The notes below the pieces were generated by a model. That model did no database searches, had not been told where the DNA came from, and was given only the letters and a program-made list of their open reading frames with translations. Position numbers and translations under genes: made by a program. Shown here piece after piece: positions 1 to 10,405 of a stretch of DNA of 64,000 nucleotides. The stretch's first letter is position 1, and the number at the start of each line of letters is the position of its first letter. The DNA comes from Drechslerella dactyloides (Eukaryota; Ascomycota; Orbiliomycetes; Orbiliales; Orbiliaceae). The DNA is taken from assembly GCA_020064725.1 (NCBI GenBank), contig JAGTWJ010000001.1, forward strand, positions 2,666,001 to 2,730,000. The letters are read 5' to 3'.

Positions 1-816
1 GTATAGTTGATAGCGGACAGCTGCGGTTTCTCTGGAGAGACACGTTTTGTTCTGGCGGTATTTGAGGCTCTGATTGATTCGAAGGCACGTATAGAAAGGG
101 TGGACCGGTGTTATAGTTTATACCTCATTCGTCCTGTTTATTAGATCCGGCGGCGGAATTTCTTTATTTCTTTCTACTGTTCTTTCACGATTTCGTGTGC
201 GACGTTGTTAAATTTTATTATAACTAGCCGACTGAATCATGCTCCCGAGGCTCTCGTGCAGCAGGGTCAGCCCGGCCAGGCTCGAGCTCCGCCCCCAGTC
301 GTGTGTTCAAAACTGAAAGAAAAAAGGGGATGAGGTCGTGATGCATGTGAAAGCTGCTGGGTTGACGCTGTCTCGGCGGCGGGCGCGCAAGATTGCCGTT
401 GGAATGCGCCAAGTAGAAGGAGTGGCTCTGGCGACCGCGGCCATCGGCGCCATCATATCGCCCCGACGCGCACCGCGGCCCTTTCGAAGGGATACGTGAT
501 ATAAATACATTCCGGTGTTCACGAGCGAGCCAGGTTGACCGGCCCTTCGAGTTCCCGCCATCGGATACGTATCCTCATCTACGCAATCGATCAATACGTA
601 CGAGTCCGGGTTCACCGGTCCCAACCAGCCGAGCGGGCCAAACAACAGAACAGACGTCACAACGGAACTTGCCTTCGATCCAGCCAACCACCCGCCACTC
701 GAACACCGATTGCCAGCGTCCACTCACCCCACCGCGCTGAATAGTGCCGGGAAGCTTCAAACCCAGTCCCTTCAAAGCCTCTCAATCGAGAGAAAAGTTA
801 GAGCATTTTGCAAAAA
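1..816. other. upstream intergenic region, no gene seen
   Basis: No reading frame here has recognisable protein character or splices to another exon. The 3' part must hold the promoter and leader of the acyltransferase that starts at 817. The first 240 bases are AT-rich and could be the tail of a gene lying outside the window. Confidence 0.5.
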
Positions 817-2900
817 ATGGAGGGGGAAGCAACCGCGAAGGCGGACCCGCCGCCGCTGCCGACCAAGCACTCGATCATACCAAAGTACAAGCACACGCTG
901 GCCATCCACTCTAAAGCCCGCCCGTCATGTCTGTCGCACGACCGGGAGACGACGCCGTCGTTTATCGGGTTCCGGAATTTGATGGTTCTTGTATTGAGTC
1001 CGTTCCTCGAAATGGCGTTCCTTTGACGTTGTAGTGGTGGTGATGGTGGGGTGTTCTAGTGTAACCGTCGTGGCTAACGTGGAGGGGTGTGCATTACAGT
1101 CGCGGGGAACTTGCGGCTCGTCGTAGAGAACTACATGAAGGTTTGTCCAGTCTCCCTCCAATTGATTGGCGTATTATAAAAGTGCATCGCTGACCGGAGT
1201 GGCTATAATCTCTGCAGTACGGCGTTCTGATCGGCTTCTCACCCGGCAGCTTCCGCCCAGGCGACGTCCGCCTCGGCTTGCTCTGCTACCTGACGGTGCC
1301 ATGCCACCTCTACATCGCCTACTTGATCGAGCTCACGGCCGCCGCGCAGGCCCGCAGCGCTCAGGCGACGCAGAAGAAGACGGACGAGAGCAAGCCGGTC
1401 AAGCTGCGGGTGCGGTGGCGGCTTATCGCGTTTGCGCACGCACTGAACGCGACGCTGTGCTTGAGTATCTCTAGCGCGGCGGTATACTGGGTGGGTGCAG
1501 CAGCTCGATTCTGTGGACACATACGTGCAGTAGTGCTGATACGCTATCGCGGTGGATGCTATAGAATATCGACCATCCGCTGATCGGGACGTTGTGCGAA
1601 ACGCATGCAGGTATGGTACGACCAGTTCTTTGCTCCCACGCCCAAATCCACGGCACCGGTTACAATTAATTCCGTGTCACGGAATCAGCCGCTAACGTAG
1701 CATGTGTGCATGTGTACAGTGATCGTATGGCTGAAGCTGCTCTCCTACGCATTCACGAACCGCGACCTGCGCGACTCGTTCCTGGAGAATCACCCGGTGC
1801 CGGCGGTCTACGCCGCCTGCCCCTACCCGGAGAACATCACGCTGGGCAACCTCACGTACTTTTGGTGGGCGCCGACGCTGGTGTATCAGCCTGTGTATCC
1901 GCGCTCTCCGAGCTTCCGGATGAGCTTCTTCCTCAAACGGTTCGGCGAGATGATTGGACTGAGCGTTGCAATCTGGTTTCTCACGTGAGTTGTATCTTGT
2001 ATACGCCGATTTTCAACTGTCGGAGGACAGGGAGGAAGGTATCGGTTGAGCTAACGGGTTGGTGATCCTGCAGACAGCAATATGCGGTTCCTACATTGCG
2101 GAATTCTGTCATCGCGATGGACAGGCTGAATCTTGCCCATATACTCGAGCGACTGATGAAGCTGAGTACCATCTCGACGGTGGTGTGGCTGTGCGGCTTC
2201 TTCGCGGTGTTCCAGAGCGGGCTGAACGCTCTAGCGGAGGTGATGCGGTTTGGCGATCGCGAGTTCTACTCCGAGTATGTTGCACCATAATATTTCTATA
2301 ACCGCTTGGATCCGACGCGATGGGCTCTCAGGCTAACCTAATGGCGTGAATTTAGCTGGTGGAACTCAGCTAGTCTGGGTGGATACTGTAGGTCTCCACA
2401 GAATCCAATTGTCTCGATACAGTAGTGCTGACATCAGGTATAGGGAGGACGTGGAACCGGCCCGTCTACCAGTTTATGAAGCGCCACATCTACGCCCCGC
2501 TCCGCGGCCGCGGCTGGCGGCACGGGCCCGCGAGCACGATGGTGTTCCTGTTCTCAGCGGTGCTGCACGAGATGCTAGTCGGTCTGCCAACGAAAAATGT
2601 CATCGGCATTGCGTTCGTGGGGATGATGGCGCAGCTGCCGTTGATTGCGGTAACGTTGCCGCTGGAGAAGATGCACGGGTCAGCGCAGACGGTTGGCAAT
2701 ATGATATTCTGGTAAGTGTGCAGCGCATGAAACCCCAATCAAGGCGAGCCTGCGTATATACGGGAGATGCCGAGGCGGCGGGATCGATTACTGACTATCG
2801 TGCGATGGATTCTAGGACGAGCTTCTGTCTGATCGGGCAGCCGTTTGCTGCGCTGTGCTACTTTTTCGCATACTCGTTACGCAATCAGGGCGCTCGATAG
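817..2900 (+). CDS. DGA2: diacylglycerol O-acyltransferase, DGAT1/ARE type (MBOAT family)
   Basis: Nine exons: 817-997, 1100-1140, 1218-1490, 1565-1610, 1720-1984, 2074-2274, 2356-2387, 2444-2711, 2816-2900. They sum to 464 codons (463 aa). The family esterifies diacylglycerol (DGAT1) or sterols (ARE) with acyl-CoA in the ER membrane to make storage lipid. Near the N-terminus a KYKH...SRP-type segment precedes PSFIGFRNLMVLVL and NLRLVVENYMKYG, the hallmark DGAT1/ACAT block. The FYxDWWNS motif is rebuilt exactly across the exon 6/7 junction (about residues 334-340). The presumed catalytic His is at about 388 in SAVLHEML. The protein ends in a short hydrophobic segment. The start is the only ATG ahead of the conserved block; an upstream TTG is ignored. 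Intron 1 uses a weak donor (GTCCGT). The short N-terminus resembles Yarrowia Dga2 more than the long ARE1/2 proteins, so DGAT is preferred over sterol acyltransferase, without proof. Confidence 0.9.
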
Positions 2901-3975
2901 TCGACTGATAAAATACAGCTGGCCGACTCTTAATATCTTATAATATATTATAATGTCTGCGCGTTCGCTTTGAGTAGCATTTCTTTTGCTTCCGTTGAAT
3001 TATCACCAGTCATCTTGTATTTTGTTTTGGTATTTTGAATGAGTCTTCTCGTACGGGTTTTATATTCTATCTGATAGTTGACGTTAGATGGAAACGCGCG
3101 AGCGAGTAGAGTGTATATAGCAGCGAGTCAGGGCGGCAATGTCTGCATGCGAAGAGTGCCAGTTCCTTATCACTTTTTTACACGAGAACAGGGAAGTCGT
3201 CTTCTATACACAGTCGTTTGCTAGGTGGTCTGTGCTTTAGAAGCTAGCCAGCGGCCAAGCTTGCAAGCTAGCGACTCTCAAGCTCGGCGGTCATGTAGCC
3301 ATGGCTCCGTCGAACCAGTTACGTAAAAACTTTGAACGTGAGCGACTCAAGCGACGGCGAGACGCAACTTCAGTCTACAGCAGCAACTGTAGCGTTGTGC
3401 TACACGTATACGATTATTCCGACGGTGTTATCGTGGGAATCCGAGTCTCGCCGCCGGTTGGCCGAGGTTTACTTGTACAAGTATTCGGGCACCGGCACAG
3501 GCCTTTTACAATTGGACGTTGATTCGCGCCCGCACTAACCAGTTTGTAGCTCGGGGCTGCGGAGCTCAAGAATTCGATTGTGGGGGTCGGCCGACACTTA
3601 CACTTGCTGAGCATCTGGACATCGGCACTTGCAATTGGTCCCACTTATCGATTCTTCCTATTCTTTACTCCGCTCCTTTCGACGGTTCTTTATCAGAGAG
3701 CGTATTGTTTACGGGCTGTTCGAGATTGTTTTCGTTCAATTGATATTCCAGGTCACGTCAAAGCTAGGTATCTTGGGTACGTCTCCACATTGATTGCAGG
3801 CATTCGTGCATACCATATATACCCCAGCCCTCCACCAGCGCACGTGCGTATATATATGGATACGAAGATTTTGCTGATAAAATGACGGCGTACATATGCC
3901 TTTGTCGATGCTAGGTTCCAGTTTAATCAAGCTTGCGGTCCTTTCCACTGCGTATATCTACCCACGCTGTACAAG
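2901..3975 (+). other. intergenic region with a possible small membrane ORF
   Basis: This holds the 3' end of the acyltransferase and the promoter of the nickel transporter. A frame open from about 3550 to 3885 encodes roughly 110 residues. It has a hydrophobic stretch (LSIWTSALAIGPTYRFFLFF and on) followed by a basic stretch. No ATG starts it at its 5' end. It might join an upstream exon near 3301-3538, but the only junction I found needs an intron of about 36 nt, which is unusually short. I recognise no family. Probably not a gene. Confidence 0.2.
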
Positions 3976-5848
3976 ATGTCAGCGGTCAAGCGGGCCCGCG
4001 CCCACGTCGAGGAATGGCATGCCACGACGCCGTATCTGCGAAAGTTCCCGCTGGCCGCGCTATGGATTATCACGCTGCTGATTGTCATCAATTGCCTGGT
4101 GTGGATTGGCGTTGGTATTACTCTTGTAGGTGTCAATATATAATATCACTTGTGATACTGCATACTGTGGGCTGGTCTGCTGACGACTGGTGTATAATTT
4201 ATATTAGCACTTTGAACCGTATGTCGAACTGCAATATCTTGCATTGCAAACTAGCTATAGCTATAGCTAGTAGTGCTATTGCCCGTGCCGGTTCGCTGAC
4301 TGGGGTTCTGCAGGTCGCTTGCTGGGACAGCGATTTTGTCGTATACCCTCGGTCTACGGCATGCCCTTGATGCCGACCATATCTGTGTAAGTTTGCAATT
4401 AATATCGCACAAGCTATCGAACTTGTGCCTGGTTATCTCCTGAACTCTTACATCTTATAAATTTAGTACTGACTACTTACTTACGAACTTCGTATACAGG
4501 CTATAGATTTGATGACGAGGAGACTCGTGGCTGCTGGTCAAAAGCCTGTTACCGTGAGTCTATAGATCACGATATCTTGATCGTGTCGTAGCTCTGCATA
4601 CTGGCTAGGACGACACACTTGTATACTGACTACCTCGTGTGTATTCTCTTAGATTGGAACATTCTTCTCCCTCGGTCATTCAACGTACGCACTTCCTCCT
4701 CTGCTATTTCTATATATATAATAGTTGTTCACAATCCAACGTGAGTAACACACACCCACTAATATGTATATACCGACAGCATCGTCATAGTAACCTCCAT
4801 CGCCGTCGCCGCCACAGCCACAGCCATCTCCAACGACTTTGACCGCTACAGTCGCGTCGGCGGGATCATTGGCTCCTCCGTCTCTACTGCGTTCCTCGTG
4901 ATCCTGGCCGCCATGAACATCTACATCCTCGTCACGCTCTTCACGCAGCTGCGCCGCATCCAGCGTGCGGGACCGGGGAGCAGCGCTGAGGACGAGGTGT
5001 TCCGGATACAGGGGGGCGGGGTGCTGTTTCCGCTGTTCAAGAAGATGTTCCGACTGATCGATCGGCCTTGGAAGATGTATCCGCTCGGTGTGCTGTGTAT
5101 GTACACCTTCTCACCTACTTACTTATATATATACGTATCCACCCACGTACACACACCACTCAATACCTAGTTGTATGTGGCTGACGGCGATTTTATGATA
5201 GTCGGCCTCGGCTTCGACACCTCTTCTGAAATCGCCCTCCTCGGCATCGCGAGCATCCAAGCCGTAAAGGGCACACCCGTCTGGATCATCCTAATCTTCC
5301 CCGCGCTCTTCACAGCAGGCATGTGCCTCATCGACACCATCGACGGCGCGCTAATGCTGGCAGCCTACACGTCCACCTCGCTCGCCCACGACAACATCGC
5401 GGTCCTCTACTACAGCATCGTGCTCTCCGTCGTCACCTGCGCCGTCGCAGTGGTAATCGGAACCCTGCAGCTGCTGACGCTGATACTGAACGTCGCGGAG
5501 CCGACTGGCAAATTCTGGGACGGCGTCGAGCGGGCCGGCGAGCGGTACGATGTCATCGGCGGGGCGATTGTTGCGACGTTTGCGGTCGTCGGCGTGGCGA
5601 GTCTGCTGTTGTATAAACCGTGGAGGCGGGCGTTCGAGCGCAAGCGGGAGACGTTCGTGGCGGCGCGCGAGGTTGACGCCGACGAGCGGGGGTCGGTCAA
5701 GAGCGCGCGCGAGGACCGTGACATGGATGGCGACGGCAAGACGGCGATAGCAATCGACTCAAAGAGCGCGCGTGTCGTGGAACGTGAGGCAGCGGTCGAC
5801 GATATCGACGAGGTCACCCCCATCGTGGCGACATCGAGCAGAGTATAG
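3976..5848 (+). CDS. nickel/cobalt transporter, NicO (NiCoT) family
   Basis: Six exons: 3976-4129, 4331-4386, 4500-4553, 4653-4684, 4780-5096, 5202-5848; 420 codons (419 aa). The family imports Ni2+ or Co2+ across the plasma membrane; S. pombe Nic1 is the known fungal member and supplies nickel for urease. All four signature regions are present: RHALDADHI (HX4DH, residues 62-68) in the second transmembrane helix, FFSLGHST, LGFDTSSEIALL, and GMCLIDTIDGALMLAAY. About eight hydrophobic helices are visible. The C-terminal tail after residue ~355 is hydrophilic and rich in Asp, Arg and Lys. Exon 1/2 was placed using the acceptor at 4330, because the earlier CAG at 4313 gives the wrong frame before LSYTLGLRHAL. 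The start ATG is the first in frame. Confidence 0.93.
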
Positions 5849-6798
5849 TGCACGCATGATCATATATAACTCCAGCGAGTACCAGTACGTATTTTAAGCA
5901 GCAGTCGATCTACATGTGAAAAGACCACTTTTTGACCAGATGGACCAGGCAGTTGCATGAGCTGTGCGGAACGTACATGTACACGTAATATAATATAAAC
6001 TATCAACTAGTGGCAGCTAACGAGCATGCGAGAGAACGAATCTACGTACATGAAAGTGAAGGACATGAATGGTAGGCTATAGCGCTATCGATCGATAAAA
6101 TCGTATAAGTGGATGAAATAAATGGATGAAATGGTCGGAGATATGAGAATATACACAGTGAAGAAGCCATATAACCCTGTCCTCCCCGCTCCACATGCTT
6201 ATACATGCGAACCGGGGACCGCCGGGTGAAAATAAAGTAGATGTAATGAAGCTCCTTGACGAGACGAAGAAGAATAGGAGTAGACAAGGGAACTGGGTAA
6301 GGCTGAACGATGGTGTTTCGCACATGTATGCACGCAAACAACGTAGAAAACCGAATCGATGAACATGGACGTGTATGTACTCGTGTAAGGCCGTCAAATC
6401 GATCAAATCGAACGCCTACTCGTAAACGGACAGGAGGATAAAAAAAGGAATACTATCATAAAGAGAGAATACAAAACATGACAGCGACTCGAGAGACTCG
6501 TAAATGTGTCGTTAATGATTCGAAGGAATAGTACAAAAAGCGCGAACAAAAAAGAGATAGGAAAAACCACTTTTGTGTGTCCCTAGTCGGGCAAGAATGA
6601 TTCGATAAGGTCGTCAAAAAGAAACTTATACACTATCTTCGTAGGAGGGTTTTAGGTGGTTGTCGACGGTAAAATATTTGTTCCGGCCAGCAGACGTAGA
6701 ATTTGAGAGGACCCATGAGAGACGCATATTAATTGTTGTCCTTCAACGCTGCTAGGCAGAAGTCAGTGTCGGTAGCGTAATAGAGCGCGTAATTGCAC
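5849..6798. other. convergent intergenic region (3' ends of NicO and JSN1-like genes)
   Basis: AT-rich sequence between two convergent genes, with many TATA/ATAT runs. It must hold both 3' untranslated regions. No coding exon is recognised, except a possible alternative last exon of the minus-strand gene near 6743-6764. Confidence 0.5.
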
Positions 6799-9700
6799 CT
6801 AGTAGGCACCGGAAAACAGACTTACTCGTCGGTTGATGGGTGCATTTGGATGTGGAGCCTGCTGAGGATAAGCCCCGTTCATAGCAGGCGGATATCCGCT
6901 GTATCCGGCCATCATGTTCTGCGCCAACATTGGGTTAAACCCTTGCGGCATGCTAACTGGCATGATTGGCGAGCTGGCCATGCCGTTTTGGGGAGTGATG
7001 GGACTCGTGTTCATCATGCCTGCAGGTGATCCCATGCCGGGCATCTGTGGAATTTGGTTGACATATGCCGGCATGGCTGCAGGGACAGCTTGGTAATAGT
7101 TTTGAGGACCCGGTCGGGCACCACGGCCACCCATCATTGATGCTTGGTACTGCTGCGGAGTAACCATCTGAGCTGGCTGTCCGTACATGTTGAGCTGTTC
7201 CATAGTTTGAGCCATCTGGTCCATAACCCCGTTTCGTGGCACTTGGCCATTGACCGCACCGTACGCAGCCGCCTGGTCGTAGGTGGCAAAGTTGGTGTTG
7301 ATGGGCTGATTGAATTCGCGAGTTGGGGTGCCGTGGGGTTGCTGATGCGGGTTGTGATGATGGTGTTCTCGATTGTTGTGATGGTCACGGCTTCGATTCC
7401 GCTCGCCCCGGCTAGGAGATGCAGTGCTATGGCCACGGCGCTCCCGGGAGCGTTCTTTAGTACTACCGCTTCTCGTGGGAAGCCCGACTTCGTCCATGAG
7501 TCGCTTGTAGCCTTGGGCGGGATGAGCTCCGATCTTGACGAGAACATTCTTGATGTTTTGGACAACTTCACCGCGAAGGCCCTCATCGAAGAAAGGTGTT
7601 GTGAGGACCTTGAAGATGAGAGTTGCTCCACATGCATGGTCGAGAAGAATTGCCTCCAGTACCTTGTCTCCCGGTGAGAAGAACATTGCCCTCAGAATTT
7701 CGTCGCGAGCCTCTGGTTCATTCCTCTGGTTGATAACCTTAAGCACCGTAAGGTATGCCACCTTGTGAGTGCAAAGATGAACGAGGTGCGGGACGAGTCT
7801 TGGGGCAAGAACCGTTCTGCGATTCGGGAATGTGCAGGTATCAAGCAGCCAGGTAAGCAATAGAGCCCCGTTGGCATTGGTGGCCAACTGGACGCTGTGC
7901 AGAGAGATAGCTGCTGCCATCATTCTCTGCTGATCCTTATTGGCGTGGTGGGATTCCAAGCAGGCCCTCATGGCGCGGGCGCCGAATCTACCCTGAGAAA
8001 TCTCCCAGATCTTCCCAAGCATGGACTCAAAGATAAAGTTGTTGTAAGGAGCACCGAATCGAAGGCAGCATTGCAGGACATAGTTGCCATACTGATCCAG
8101 GAAGAGAGCAACCGTGTAAGGACGAAGGCTCTCGCAGATGAGTCTCTTCTGGGACTCAGTACGAGCGACATCAATGATCTTTTGACCGGCCCAAGTTCCG
8201 TTTTTATCTGCAAAAAGTGTTAGCAGCGAATAAAATATGATGCGGAGAAGGGTTACGTACGGACTCCAATCTCAGCGAGATGGGGGGCAATTCTCTCAAG
8301 CATCTTGTATTTCACCTCCTCGGAGCAATTTTCGAAAAGTTTCTGAACAACAGTGTTTCCCAGATAGTCTATGACGATCCGCCAAAAGTCAGCGAGCGAA
8401 TCCAGTAATACTGTGCATTGGTGAATACGAACCGCTAGATAGCTCTGCAATCTCTTCAAGCATGCCTTCCGCAATTTCCTCGATTTCAGCTGGGGTGCAA
8501 GTGCTATTGTCGATTCGCTTTCTGATTTCACGCAGCTTGGGGGCATCATGAACACGGTTGTGACTTGGTTCCGGGATGGCTGGGATCTCGTCCGCAAAGT
8601 TGTCGTATCCTATGGAAGCATCCACACTCTGGCTGATACGCTCTGCCTCCTGCTCGGTAGCACCGAACTCCTGGACGATCTTCACGATGTCGGTCTTGAG
8701 ATCGGAGAGACTCGGGACGGCGATTGCAGCGTCCGGGTCGGCAGAGATATCAGCAGCATTAGCTGATGAGCCGCCTTGCTCGTTCGAAGGGCCTCCCGCA
8801 GCCATTGCATTAGGATCAGGGCTCGGAGTTCCAAGTGGCCCTGGGGTGCCGGAGTTTGGAGTTGTCGGGACTTTGGCGAAACCGATGCGTACGGGGCCGG
8901 CGCCTGGGAAGATTTCTTTGCCGTTGAGCACGGCTCTTGACTGGACGGCGGAATCGATGCGCTCGAAATTCACAAAGCCACAATTCTTGTGCGTGAGCAC
9001 GCGGGCAGACTCGATCGGCCCGTAAGCCTGGAAGATAGCGACAAGAGATGAGGTCGTGGTAGATGCTGGTATATTCCCAAGCCATAAGGCCCGGGTTGGC
9101 CCTTCAAGACCTTCCTCCACGGTGCTAAGAAGAGCAGCCTCACCACCACTTGACGGGCGGGGAAGCAGACCGTTCGCGGGAAGCTGTCCGTTCTCGATGG
9201 TGAAGTAGTCTCGCTCCACATTTATATCAGATGCCGAGATGCTGTCGCCTAGCCGAGAAGGGGTCGTCATGTAACTCTTCATAGTCCGAGGAGCAGGGCT
9301 GTCTAGGATGCCGGTTGTTCTGGATCGAGGACGTGCGGTGTAGCTGTTGACATACGACAATGCAGCTTGAACTTGTTGGGCCTGTGCTTGGTGAGCCTGT
9401 GCGATAGCTGCGGCGGTCGAGCTGCCAGGGGTAACCGTGCCGCTCCGACCATCATACGTTTGTCGGTTCAACTCTTCTTCCTCTTCCTCCTCGTACTTTT
9501 CCTTCGCATTAACAGAGTATGATCGAATGCGAGTCATGTTGCGTTGGATTGTCGCCGCGTCGCTCCCCAGAAGTGGCTGAAGCGACAGACCTCTCTGAGG
9601 GTCAGAGATTGGGTCGTAACCACGAGCTAGCGTGTTAACCCGGGAGATCGGAGGATCGGCTAATCCAAGGTAGTCGAGCGTCCGCATGGGGCCGTTGTGT

Positions 9701-10405
9701 TCGTCGTCCTTGGAGAATGAAGACTGGGCCGGGCTTGTCGGTCCGTTGGTAGACGATGTGCTGACATTGCGCTCTCGAGTGGTCGCTGCCCAGGGAGTGT
9801 TGAAGATGGATGGGCCGAACGGGTTCACATAATTGGCGCGCGGAGGCAAATTGAGGGAGCCAGATCTCAGTCTCGACGCGACGGATGAGGTCGATAGAGC
9901 CGCCGACCCGGTTTTAGCCTCTCCTTCCGTGCTGTTGATCGAGTTGGACTTGAAAGGGCTCACGGACGGGCTCGGGCGACTGGTGACTGGAAGCGGAGGA
10001 CCAGCAGGGGCCAAAAAGCCACCGGGCGGTAGTCTCGACGGCATCGTACCAGCTCTAGCTCGTCGGCCGATGGGCGGAGTTAATCCTGGAGGCGTGCTGG
10101 TCGTCGTCGTAGTTGGCGCCGTCTCGCCATAGGAGGGAGAGGTGACCTCTTCCTGGATGGTCTCATGTTCACGCAGAGAGTTCGTCGTATTCAGGGGGGC
10201 CCAGAGATGAGGACCTACTCCTTCTTCGGCTTGAATTTCTCGTGCCCTAGTTTGCGTCAGCGCGAATTTCCGCTGCAAAAAGCATGATGCCTTCGGGGTT
10301 CGCAGTGTGTACATACCTCTTCGTGTAGAGCTTGCCGCCCTCGTAGTTCGACGGGGAACCAGTCCCTCGCCTCATCGAGGCAGGATTCGGAGGAGTGCCC
10401 AGCAT
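6799..10405 (-). CDS. RRM and Pumilio-repeat RNA-binding protein, Jsn1/Puf2-like
   Basis: Four exons on the minus strand: 10405-10317, 10246-8433, 8368-8261, 8207-6799; 1140 codons (1139 aa). Members bind 3' UTRs of target mRNAs and control their decay, localisation or translation. The N-terminal ~410 residues are Ser/Pro/Thr-rich and probably disordered. One RRM follows at about 410-485, with ALWLGNIP as RNP2-like and NCGFVNFE as RNP1-like. Puf repeats run from about 600 to 860, including SSDYLGNTVVQKLFE, DQYGNYVLQCC and SQGRFGARAM. The ~270-residue tail is rich in Gln, Asn, Met and Pro. The start, MLGTPPNPASMRRG, lies in a short first exon that splices in frame. The end is uncertain: a GTAAGT donor at the last NRR codons could lead to a terminal exon ending about 6743. 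Confidence 0.9.
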
